DNA of 26,389 bases from Candidatus Hydrogenedentota bacterium (lineage in GTDB: Bacteria; Hydrogenedentota; Hydrogenedentia; Hydrogenedentales; SLHB01). This document shows positions 1 through 7,575 of the stretch, piece after piece. Made by a program: the position numbers and the translations under genes. The number at the start of each line of letters is the position of its first letter. Positions within the stretch are counted from its first letter, which is position 1. The notes under the pieces are model-generated. The model ran no database searches and was not told where the DNA came from. It saw only the letters and a program-made list of their open reading frames with translations. The stretch is from positions 57,415 to 83,803 of the forward strand of contig DAOLNV010000014.1 of the NCBI GenBank assembly GCA_035416745.1, given 5' to 3'.

Positions 1-1
1 G

Positions 2-3000
2 GGCGGCGGCGCCATCACGAGCTGGTACTGGCAGTTCGGAGACGGCGGGACCAGCACGCTTCAGAGTCCCTCGCACACGTATACGAGCCCGGGAAGCCGT
101 AACGTTATGTTGCGGGTGACCGTGGGCGGGACCAACTACTCGCTCACCAAACAGCGCTTCATCAACGTAGCCAATCCCGCCTCGCTTGCCAGCGGGGACA
201 TCAACCTGAGCGCGGCGGCAGTGGTCGTGAACCCGGGAATTCCACCCAAAGCGGAGGCGAAGGCATCCGTGATTCTGGTCGAGGAGGTTCAGAAGCGGAC
301 TGGATTGGCGTGGACCACGACCGCTCAAATGCCCGCGACGGGGACGGTTATTGCGGTTACGTCCGTTCGGGGCGGAGCCGGAGGGGACGCCGAGGGGTAT
401 ACGCTTTTCGCAGAGGACGCGGGAACGCGGAAGGTCGTCTGGGTGCTTGGCGACGGGCCGCGGGGGGCGCTGTTCGGCGCTGGGGCGCTGTTGCGTGCCC
501 TGGAATGGCGCACGGCCAGCGCGATTCTCCCGGGGCCGCCCAACGTGACCACCGCGCCAGCCTACCCGTTGCGCGGGCACCAGCTCGGCTACCGGAATAC
601 GTCGAACACCTACGACGCGTGGGACAAGGCGGCCTATGAACAATACATCCGCGACCTTGTCATTTTCGGAACCAATGCAATCGAGGGGATTTTCTCGCAA
701 GACATCAGCCCGCATTTCACGTCCACAGTGACGCAGATGCACATCGATGTGAGCGATATTTGCGCGGATTACGACGTGGATTATTGTCTCTGGGCGCCGG
801 TGGAGAGCGTGCTTCCGGGCAGCGCGGCGGCCGAATTGGCGGCGCACGAGGCGCTGTACCAGCAATTGACGCGGCTCGACGCGGTCTTCGTGCCCGGCGG
901 CGACCCGGGCAACAACGACCCGCTGGACGTCATGGCTTTCCTCGAGGATTTGGGCGCCTTGTTGCGGACCTATTTCCCCGGCGCGGAGCTGTGGGTCTCG
1001 AACCAGGGCTTCGAGGACGTGGAGAACGACGCGTTTTTCAACTTCCTCCAGACGCAGGAGCCCGAATACCTGACGGGGGTCGTTTACGGTCCATGGACCA
1101 AGCTCAGCATGGCGGAGGAACGAAGCCGCACGCCGCTGCGGTATCCGATTCGCCAATACCCCGACATCACGCATAACGTGCGGTGCCAGTTCCCGCAAAA
1201 AGACATGGACCGCTCGTTCGCCCATGTTCTGGGCCGTGAAGCGATCGACCCGAAGCCCGAGGCCAGCGTGATCGAGCACGACGTCCACGCCGCAAGTTCC
1301 ATAGGGTTTGTCGGTTATTCCGACGGCATTCACGACGACGTAAACAAGTGCGTGTGGAGCATGCGGGCATGGGGGCCGGCGGTTTCCGCGGAGACCATCG
1401 TATTGGACTACACGCGGTACTTCTTCGGCCCGGACGCGGCCCCGGCCGCCCGGGACGGCATTTTTGCGCTCGAAGACAACTGGGAACACCCGGCCAAGAC
1501 GAACACGGGGATCGACGACACGTACAACGCCTGGACGGCCCTCGAGACGGCCTACCCGCCGCTTGCCGCGAACTGGCGGTGGAATCTCTGTCTTGTGCGA
1601 GCGTATTGCGACATGTATGTGCGGCAGCGGGTCCTCGACGAGGCGGCCCTCGAACAACAGGCCTACGCATACCTCGCCCAGGCCGGAACCATCGGTTCGG
1701 CGGCGGCCATGGCCAACGCATCTACTGAACTGGATAAGGCCCCCGTGATGACCGGCGCCCAGACAGCCCGCCGGGCGCGCATCTTCGGCCTTTGCGATGA
1801 TTTGTGGAACGCCATCGGGTTCCAGCCCAGCGTCAACCCGCCCTATCTTGCCAAGAACCTCGAGCGCGGATGCATCCTGGACACCATCGACCACCCGGTC
1901 AACGACCGCGCCTTTCTCGAACTCGTGTTCAGCCAGGCCGCGGCGCTTCCCGGGGAGGCGGCCCGCGTGGCCTTGCTTGAGAGCATCATCCATTGGGAAG
2001 ACCCCGGCCTGGGCGGTTATTACGACGACCTGGGCGACGTGGAGCGCCAGCCCCATCTCGTGCAGCAGCTGCCGTGGGAACAGGATCCCGGACGCGTGGA
2101 CTCGACGGGACAGGAGTTCACGTGGCACAACATGGAGTACAACACGTTCGAGAAGGGCGGCGGCCGGTTGTCCTGGCAGGACCAGGCTTACACGCTTTAC
2201 GGCGAACCCCTGACGATGCGGTACACCGGCCTGGATCCCGCCACCGGATACCGCGTGAAGGGCACTTATGCAGGCCGGTTTAAGCCGACCATGACCTGCA
2301 CGGCCGACGGCGCGTACCCGATCCACGGCCCCGTTGGATATGCGGTGTATCCGCCCTACGAGTTCGCGCTCCCTCACGAGGCCACCCGCGACGGCGTGTT
2401 GACCCTCCAGTGGGACCTTGTCAGCGGCCGGGGGTGCCAGTTGGCCGAGGTCTGGCTCGTTGTCTGGGACACCGACGGCGACGGCATCCCTGACGCTACT
2501 GACACGGACGACGACAGCGACGGCATCCTCGACGTCAGCGACCCCTTCCCACAGGATACCGACAACGACGGCATCAACAACTTCGACGACCTGGATAACG
2601 ACGGGGACGGCGTCCCTGATGAAATGGAGGGTTGGGAAGACTCAGACGGTGACGGCATCCCGGACTCCCTGGACCCCGACAGTCCGGATGTGGCTGCGTC
2701 CCGGTCGTTCTGGTACTACAAGTACGCCTCGCCCGGAATCGAAGACATCACCGTCCGGCTGGAGAACAGGGGGGCCGGCGACATAAGCGCGCTGGCGGTG
2801 GTGGAAGAGCTTCCGGAGGGGTGGACGTTCGATTCGCTTGTGAGCTTCGACCCGCCGGGGTGCGGTCCCGCCACGACGCCGGTTTCGGGCGCAACCGGCG
2901 CGCTCACGTTCACTTGGCTGTGCATACCGCAGTTTCCATACACGTTTACGTATCGGGTGACTGTGCCGGAGGGCCACACGGGCGACATGCCCTTCTCGGG

Positions 3001-3400
3001 CACCGTGCTTTACTCGCGAGGCGCTGGCTCCGGGAAAACGGCGCCGGTGGGCTGCCTGGCTTCGGTGGCAGAACGCATTCATCACTCGCTGGACTACAAT
3101 CCCGGGGACTGCCTTATCAGCGTTTCGGAGATCTTGCGGCTGATCCAGTTCTACAACCTGGGCGGATACCATTGCGAGACGGGTACCGAGGACGGCTATG
3201 CCCCGGGATTGCCGGAAGAAGAGGACGTGTGGTGCGTGCCGCACGACAGCGATTACGTGCCCCAGGACTGGCAGATCAGCGTGTCGGAGATTCTGCGCGT
3301 GATTCAGTTTTATAACCTCGGCGGTTACCACGTCGAGGAGGGCACCGAAGACGGATATGCGCCAGGGCCCGCGGCGGCGGGGAGCACGACCAAGAATTGA
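2..3400 (+). CDS. Large secreted modular protein, glycosidase-like, 5' end outside window (partial)
   Basis: The reading frame is open from base 2, so the start lies upstream; 1132 residues are visible. Residues about 8-57 are the end of a PKD domain (W-Q-F-G-D-G, then a P-S-H-T-Y element). Residues about 60-180 resemble the alpha/beta domain that precedes the catalytic barrel in GH20 and GH67 enzymes. About 185-780 is a long body beginning with L-R-G-H-Q-L-G-Y and rich in W/Y/D, probably a TIM-barrel glycosidase plus helical and beta parts; I cannot name its GH family or catalytic acids. Bases about 2467-2690 encode thrombospondin type 3 calcium-binding repeats (D-x-D-x-D-G-I-P-D). About 2700-3030 resembles a DUF11-like beta domain. 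The C-terminus carries two dockerin-like repeats. The probable role is extracellular or surface polysaccharide degradation. The domain order is seen; the enzymatic activity is inferred. Confidence 0.8.
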   Translation, partial: GGGAITSWYWQFGDGGTSTLQSPSHTYTSPGSRNVMLRVTVGGTNYSLTKQRFINVANPASLASGDINLSAAAVVVNPGIPPKAEAKASVILVEEVQKRTGLAWTTTAQMPATGTVIAVTSVRGGAGGDAEGYTLFAEDAGTRKVVWVLGDGPRGALFGAGALLRALEWRTASAILPGPPNVTTAPAYPLRGHQLGYRNTSNTYDAWDKAAYEQYIRDLVIFGTNAIEGIFSQDISPHFTSTVTQMHIDVSDICADYDVDYCLWAPVESVLPGSAAAELAAHEALYQQLTRLDAVFVPGGDPGNNDPLDVMAFLEDLGALLRTYFPGAELWVSNQGFEDVENDAFFNFLQTQEPEYLTGVVYGPWTKLSMAEERSRTPLRYPIRQYPDITHNVRCQFPQKDMDRSFAHVLGREAIDPKPEASVIEHDVHAASSIGFVGYSDGIHDDVNKCVWSMRAWGPAVSAETIVLDYTRYFFGPDAAPAARDGIFALEDNWEHPAKTNTGIDDTYNAWTALETAYPPLAANWRWNLCLVRAYCDMYVRQRVLDEAALEQQAYAYLAQAGTIGSAAAMANASTELDKAPVMTGAQTARRARIFGLCDDLWNAIGFQPSVNPPYLAKNLERGCILDTIDHPVNDRAFLELVFSQAAALPGEAARVALLESIIHWEDPGLGGYYDDLGDVERQPHLVQQLPWEQDPGRVDSTGQEFTWHNMEYNTFEKGGGRLSWQDQAYTLYGEPLTMRYTGLDPATGYRVKGTYAGRFKPTMTCTADGAYPIHGPVGYAVYPPYEFALPHEATRDGVLTLQWDLVSGRGCQLAEVWLVVWDTDGDGIPDATDTDDDSDGILDVSDPFPQDTDNDGINNFDDLDNDGDGVPDEMEGWEDSDGDGIPDSLDPDSPDVAASRSFWYYKYASPGIEDITVRLENRGAGDISALAVVEELPEGWTFDSLVSFDPPGCGPATTPVSGATGALTFTWLCIPQFPYTFTYRVTVPEGHTGDMPFSGTVLYSRGAGSGKTAPVGCLASVAERIHHSLDYNPGDCLISVSEILRLIQFYNLGGYHCETGTEDGYAPGLPEEEDVWCVPHDSDYVPQDWQISVSEILRVIQFYNLGGYHVEEGTEDGYAPGPAAAGSTTKN
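3092..3367 (+). repeat. Two tandem 39-residue dockerin-like C-terminal repeats
   Basis: Copy 1 is bases 3092-3208 and copy 2 is 3251-3367; both encode exactly 39 residues and match at 32. Each begins D-Y-x-P-x-D, continues with I-S-V-S-E-I-L-R and I-Q-F-Y-N-L-G-G-Y-H, and ends with G-T-E-D-G-Y-A-P-G. The D-x-x-P-x-D start followed by an I-S-V-S-E-I-L-R helix resembles one half of a type I dockerin, where an Asp-rich loop binds calcium. The position at the extreme C-terminus also fits an anchoring or sorting module. The repeat itself is seen; dockerin function is inferred. Confidence 0.75.
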
Positions 3401-3779
3401 GCGCCAGGGATGTGCTTGTGGCAACCCGGCAAGCAGCCCCTCAATACCGAAAATGATGTCGAGGCGTGAGCGCACTGCCCGATGCGCGCCCTCGGTGTAA
3501 GTCAATGCCCAGGCAATAAGGGCTGGCCTGTATTGCTGGACCGCCGCCAAGCGGAGGGCCTGAACCAAATCGCCAGGCCCCGGCATTGAATCTGGCATGG
3601 GGCTGATAGCGTAAGTCGTGTGGTCGGCGTCTCGTCGTTGGGCTCGGAACAGGGGGGGCGGACACGCCTGTTTTTCATTTCGCGCGCGCAGTTCAAGTTT
3701 TTCCGCGTCTTTCGGGCGGATTCTGACTCCCTGCCATCGGAGCATCAAACAACCGCCAGGGGCGCGGAACGGCACAAGC
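3401..3779. other. Non-coding stretch after the modular protein gene
   Basis: I see no supported gene here. Short open frames on both strands lack ribosome binding sites and recognisable motifs. A weak stem (TGCTTG at 3413-3418 with CAAGCA at 3430-3435) follows the stop codon but has no T-tract, so it is not called a terminator. Confidence 0.5.
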
Positions 3780-3808
3780 TTGACGAAGCCCTCAGAGCCT
3801 GCTAGCCT
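3780..3808 (+). promoter_or_regulatory. Possible extended -10 promoter for the sugar operon
   Basis: TTGACG at 3780-3785 matches the sigma70 -35 box at five of six bases. A 17-bp spacer leads to TAGCCT at 3803-3808, a weak -10 box preceded by TGC, which makes it an extended -10 element. Transcription would start near 3815, giving a leader of about 180 nt before the isomerase gene. The call rests on sequence match only. Confidence 0.38.
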
Positions 3809-3828
3809 GCAGGGTATCCTGCTTGAAA

Positions 3829-3844
3829 CGCCCCGGCCGGGGCG
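3829..3844. promoter_or_regulatory. 16-bp perfect GC palindrome in the sugar-operon leader
   Basis: CGCCCCGGCCGGGGCG reads the same on both strands. It lies about 20 bp past the proposed promoter and 150 bp before the isomerase start. No T-tract follows, so it is not a usual intrinsic terminator. It could be an operator or an RNA hairpin, but chance is possible in GC-rich DNA. Confidence 0.35.
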
Positions 3845-3916
3845 ACCCTTTGGGCGGCCGGTGTAGATGCGCTGCGTTTCATGGCATACTAGGACCTGAG
3901 GCGAAAGATGGCTGCG

Positions 3917-3937
3917 GCCGGGCCGCTCGGGCCCGGC
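3917..3937 (+). promoter_or_regulatory. GC-only hairpin (8-bp stem, 5-nt loop) upstream of the isomerase gene
   Basis: GCCGGGCC at 3917-3924 pairs perfectly with GGCCCGGC at 3930-3937 around the loop GCTCG. It ends 57 bases before the chosen start codon and is not followed by T residues. A leader-RNA structure is plausible; function is unknown. Confidence 0.35.
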
Positions 3938-3994
3938 GCCTGATGCATCGCGAATCTGGTATTGAGACATTAGTTAGAAAGGATGGGGGTCATT

Positions 3995-4891
3995 ATGAAA
4001 AGAATCTCGATTGGCACCTGGGCATATTCAATAGGGCCCTACGCGAACAATCCCATACCCTGGGAAGAAATCCTGATGAAACTCAGCGAACTGGGATTCG
4101 ACGGGGTCGAACTCGGCGGTTTCGGAATCCATCCGAACCCAAACAATCACCCCACCAAGAAAGACCGGGACAGGTGCAAACAGCAAGTGGCCGATGCAGG
4201 GCTCGAGTTCTCCGCCCTGGCCGCCGACCTCTGGTCTCAACACCTGCTCGATACGGATGACGCGTCGCCTTACGTCGCCGAGTTCCGCAAGAACCTCGAT
4301 TTCTGTGTTGATCTGGGCATTCCGGGCATCCGCGTGGACGCGGTCCAACCGCCAACCATCTTCGAGAAGGTCGATCCCGATACCGCCCGCAAACGCGCTG
4401 TGACTGCCTGGAAACAGTGCGCCCGGGAAGCCGCGGATAAAGGCGTCTACCTCACGTGGGAATTTGAACCGGGGTTTGCGTTCAACAAGCCGTCCGACAT
4501 CATCCGCATTGTGGACGAAGTGAACGACGACAACTTCGGCGTTCAGTTCGACACGTGCCACGCCCACATGGTTGCGGCCGTTGGCGCTCGGCAACCTGGC
4601 AAGAAGGAGACCTTGCCGGGCGGCGCGGTCGAGCTTGCCCGGAAACTGCGCGGCAAGATCAACCACATCCATCTGATCGACTCGGACGGTACCCTGCACG
4701 GCGACGAAACCAGCACCCACGCGCCGTTCGGCGAGGGAGTGCTTGATTTCGCCACCTTGCTGACCGAACTTAATACGGCAGGCGTTCCGCACAACTGGTG
4801 GACCATCGACCTCTGCTTCTGGCCGGACGCGTGGGCGGTCACCGAGAAATGCAAGAACGCAGTCGACGAGCTCAACCGCAAATACGGGTGA
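3995..4891 (+). CDS. Sugar phosphate isomerase/epimerase family protein (xylose-isomerase-like TIM barrel)
   Basis: This is a 298-residue cytoplasmic TIM-barrel protein of the AP endonuclease 2/xylose isomerase-like superfamily; no signal peptide is present. Residues typical of the metal site are visible: E156 in W-E-F-E-P-G, D186 and H189 in Q-F-D-T-C-H, H226 in N-H-I-H-L-I-D, and E247 in P-F-G-E-G. I chose ATG 3995 because GGGGG lies a few bases upstream; an in-frame ATG at 3983 is possible but its purine stretch is too close. Family members isomerise or epimerise sugars and inositols, or cleave 3-keto-glycosides, so the substrate cannot be read from sequence. It is followed by a Gfo/Idh/MocA dehydrogenase 112 bp downstream, and both probably act on one sugar. 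Confidence 0.85.
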   Translation: MKRISIGTWAYSIGPYANNPIPWEEILMKLSELGFDGVELGGFGIHPNPNNHPTKKDRDRCKQQVADAGLEFSALAADLWSQHLLDTDDASPYVAEFRKNLDFCVDLGIPGIRVDAVQPPTIFEKVDPDTARKRAVTAWKQCAREAADKGVYLTWEFEPGFAFNKPSDIIRIVDEVNDDNFGVQFDTCHAHMVAAVGARQPGKKETLPGGAVELARKLRGKINHIHLIDSDGTLHGDETSTHAPFGEGVLDFATLLTELNTAGVPHNWWTIDLCFWPDAWAVTEKCKNAVDELNRKYG

Positions 4892-5003
4892 TAGGCGCGC
4901 CTTCGGCTGATCGACGAGAAAGAACTAAGAGGGACACATACGCGCGGACATCCCAGCGGTAACACATACGGTTGGTTGTAACGAAACAAAGTGGAGAAAA
5001 GCC

Positions 5004-6146
5004 ATGCGAAAGAAGCTAAACATCGGGCTTATCGGTTACGGGTTTATGGGCCGGACCCATTCGAACGCGTACAACAAGGTCAACAAGTTCTTCGACCTCA
5101 AGTATGAGCCGGTGCTCAAAGCCGTGTCGGGGCTGGAGAGCCCCAAGCTGACCTCCTTTGCCGAGAACTGGGGATGGCAGAGCACGGAGCCGGATTGGCG
5201 CAAGTTGGTCGAACGGAAGGACATCGACCTCATCGACATCGCGAGTCCAAACAACATGCACCACGATATGGCCATCGCGGCGGCCAAGGCCGGCAAGATG
5301 ATCATTTGCGAGAAGCCCTTGGCCATGAACGCTGCGGAAGCGCTTGAGATGACCGAGGCCGTCGAGAAGGCCGGCGTGAACAACATGGTCTCGTTCAACT
5401 ATCGCCGCGTCCCCGCCATCACGCTTGCCAAGCAACTTATCGACGAAGGGAGAGTCGGCCGCGTGTTCCACTACCGCGCCAAGTATCTCCAGGACTGGAC
5501 CATCAGCGCCGACCTCCCGCAGGGGGGCGACACGCTATGGCGTCTTGATGCCGCCGTGGCCGGCAGCGGCGTTACCGGAGACCTCCTGGCTCACTCGATC
5601 GATACCGCCATCTGGTTGAACGGCAGCTTCGACAAGGTCTGCGCGATGACCGAAACCTTCATCAAACAGCGCAAACTCCAGGACGACCCCAGCAAGGTGC
5701 AGCCGGTCAAGATCGACGACGCCTGCGCTTTCCTCGCCCGTTTCAAGAACGGCTCATTGGCAACCTTCGAGTCCACCCGGTACGCCCGGGGCCGCAAGAA
5801 CCAGAATACCTTCGAGATCAACGGCGAGAAAGGGTCGATTTACTTCGATCTTGAAGACGCCCATCAACTCCAGTATTTCGACCACGGTGACGCGGCGCAC
5901 GTCAATGGCTGGCGCACGATTCTCATCACCGATTCCCACCACCCCTACATGAAACACTGGTGGGTTGGCGGATGCGTGATCGGATACGAACACACGTTTG
6001 TTCACGAAATGGCCGATTTCTTCATTGGCCTCGAGACCGGCGTGCCGGCACGGCCGACCTTCCGCGACGCCCTGGAAACCCAGCGCGTGTGCGATGCCGT
6101 ATTGCATTCGGCCAGCACGAATTCCTGGCAGTCGGTGAGCGCCTAA
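5004..6146 (+). CDS. Gfo/Idh/MocA family NAD(P)-dependent oxidoreductase
   Basis: The 380-residue protein has an N-terminal Rossmann fold with G-Y-G-F-M-G (residues 11-16), the family S-P-N-N-M-H-H segment (81-87) and the C-E-K-P-L signature (E103, K104, P105), where the lysine is normally catalytic. The C-terminal part includes G-D-L-L-A-H-S-I-D near residues 193-201, matching the D-x-x-x-H active-site region. It has no signal peptide and should act in the cytoplasm, oxidising or reducing a ring hydroxyl of a sugar, sugar acid or inositol. A GGAGAA ribosome site precedes the ATG. It lies between the isomerase and the cupin gene, 21 bp before the latter, consistent with one operon. The family assignment is firm; the substrate is unknown. 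Confidence 0.92.
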   Translation: MRKKLNIGLIGYGFMGRTHSNAYNKVNKFFDLKYEPVLKAVSGLESPKLTSFAENWGWQSTEPDWRKLVERKDIDLIDIASPNNMHHDMAIAAAKAGKMIICEKPLAMNAAEALEMTEAVEKAGVNNMVSFNYRRVPAITLAKQLIDEGRVGRVFHYRAKYLQDWTISADLPQGGDTLWRLDAAVAGSGVTGDLLAHSIDTAIWLNGSFDKVCAMTETFIKQRKLQDDPSKVQPVKIDDACAFLARFKNGSLATFESTRYARGRKNQNTFEINGEKGSIYFDLEDAHQLQYFDHGDAAHVNGWRTILITDSHHPYMKHWWVGGCVIGYEHTFVHEMADFFIGLETGVPARPTFRDALETQRVCDAVLHSASTNSWQSVSA

Positions 6147-6167
6147 CAAACCGGAAAGGGAAGCACT

Positions 6168-7388
6168 ATGAGCGTAAAAGCACTTGCTGAACGGGCCTTG
6201 GAGCAAGGCAAAGGCATTCTTCGTCTCACGCCCACCTGGGTGCCGCGCGTGTTCTGCGTGCCGGGCCGCCGCATCAAGCTTCACCCGGACGACTACTATG
6301 CGCTGGGAGGCAACCGGGGCGGCATCGACGAGCGCTGGTTTTCTTCGACGACCCCCGCCGACAACGGCCCTCTCACAAGCCCCAACGAAGGGCTGAGTTT
6401 CGTGGTATTCGAGGATGGCGTCAACGAAGAACAGTTCCTGCTGCGTGATGCGACAGACGAGCTCAAAGGCGCCTTGATCGGCGACCGTATCTGGAAAGAA
6501 TACGGGCGCTGGCCCATGTACTCGAAATTCTTCGACAACAAGGGCGCCCTCCCGCACCACATCCATCACGACGAAGAGCATGCCGCGAAGGTCGGACAGC
6601 TCGGCAAACCGGAAGCCTATTTCTTCCCCACCCAATTGAATAACCACGGCGGGGACTTCCCCTACACGTTCTTTGGTCTGCAGCCCGGCGTCACCAAAGA
6701 CCAGGTGCGGCAGGCCCTGATGGATTTCATCAACGGCGACAACAAGCTCACCAATCTGTCCGCCGCCTACCGTCTCGAACCGGGCACGGGCTGGGATGTT
6801 CCCCCCGGAGTGCTCCACGCCCCGGGCAGCCTCTGCACCTACGAGCCCCAGAAGGCGTCCGATGTATTCGCCATGTACCAATCGCTGACCGGCGACCAGA
6901 TCGTTTCCGAGGAGCTTCTCTGGAAAGACACGCCTGGCGATAAGAAAGGCGATTTCGACTATCTCGTCGAGGTGATCGACTGGGACCTGAACGTGGACCC
7001 CAATTTCGCGCAGAAACACTTCATGCGCCCGAAACCCGTGCGCCCGGTCAAGAAGATGGAGGCCGAGGGGTATCAGGACAATTGGATCTGCTACAAATCC
7101 ACCGCGTTCAGCGCCAAGGAACTCACCGTTTTTCCCGGCAAATCGGTGGTCATCAAGGATGCGGCGGCCTACGGGCTCATCGTCCTCCAAGGCCACGGAA
7201 CCATGGGTGTTTGGGACATCGAATCGCCGGCGCTCATCCGCTACGGCCAACTGACCCACGACGAGTTTTTCGTGTCGGAAGCGGCCGCAAAGGAAGGCGT
7301 CGCCATCTCCAACCCGAGCAAGTCCGACCCCTTGGTCATGCTGAAACATTTCGGACCCAACAACCCGGACCTCGTCGTCGAGGAGTAG
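6168..7388 (+). CDS. Cupin-fold protein, class I mannose-6-phosphate-isomerase-like
   Basis: The 406-residue protein lacks a signal peptide. A His/Glu-rich metal-binding motif, L-P-H-H-I-H-H-D-E-E-H, occupies residues 128-138. A second typical element, D-V-P-P-G-V-L-H-A-P-G (H217), matches the V-P-A-G-x-x-H-A strand of type I phosphomannose isomerases. Residues about 305-395 look like a second cupin half (I-V-L-Q-G-H-G-T-M, then H-D-E-F-F-V). A purine-rich GGAAAGGGAAG precedes the ATG. It is the third gene of the plus-strand sugar operon and may isomerise or sense a sugar made by its neighbours. Overall similarity to true ManA is limited, so mannose-6-phosphate as substrate is only a guess; a different aldose-ketose isomerase or a non-catalytic sugar binder is possible. 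Confidence 0.7.
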   Translation: MSVKALAERALEQGKGILRLTPTWVPRVFCVPGRRIKLHPDDYYALGGNRGGIDERWFSSTTPADNGPLTSPNEGLSFVVFEDGVNEEQFLLRDATDELKGALIGDRIWKEYGRWPMYSKFFDNKGALPHHIHHDEEHAAKVGQLGKPEAYFFPTQLNNHGGDFPYTFFGLQPGVTKDQVRQALMDFINGDNKLTNLSAAYRLEPGTGWDVPPGVLHAPGSLCTYEPQKASDVFAMYQSLTGDQIVSEELLWKDTPGDKKGDFDYLVEVIDWDLNVDPNFAQKHFMRPKPVRPVKKMEAEGYQDNWICYKSTAFSAKELTVFPGKSVVIKDAAAYGLIVLQGHGTMGVWDIESPALIRYGQLTHDEFFVSEAAAKEGVAISNPSKSDPLVMLKHFGPNNPDLVVEE

Positions 7389-7407
7389 TAGACTGCCGTG
7401 TATCGAG

Positions 7408-7450
7408 AGGCGCCGTGCCCGCCATGGAGCGCGGCGCTTCTTGTTTCTGT
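7408..7450 (+). terminator. Possible intrinsic terminator of the sugar operon
   Basis: AGGCGCCG (7408-7415) pairs with CGGCGCTT (7432-7439), eight pairs including one G-U, around a 16-nt loop. A T-rich run (TTCTTGTTTCTGT) follows. It sits 20 bp after the cupin stop. The loop is long and the T-tract interrupted, so confidence is moderate. Confidence 0.42.
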
Positions 7451-7575
7451 CTTGCCCGCCGGACATGCCCCGTGGGAACGCATTGGCGCCGCCGGTGTGG
7501 TTCGTTACAAGCACTGGCCCACGGCATGTGCTAAGATTGATTGCGTAACCATGGAACTTCCTGGGGGCGCCTGAA

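Noticed and set aside
3413..3435. Hairpin after the first gene as a terminator
   Set aside because: The six-pair stem has an 11-nt loop and no T-tract.
2642..3970. 442-codon open frame on the minus strand
   Set aside because: It runs antisense through the calcium-binding repeats and dockerin-like module, which have clear protein motifs on the plus strand. It shows no family motif and no ribosome site.
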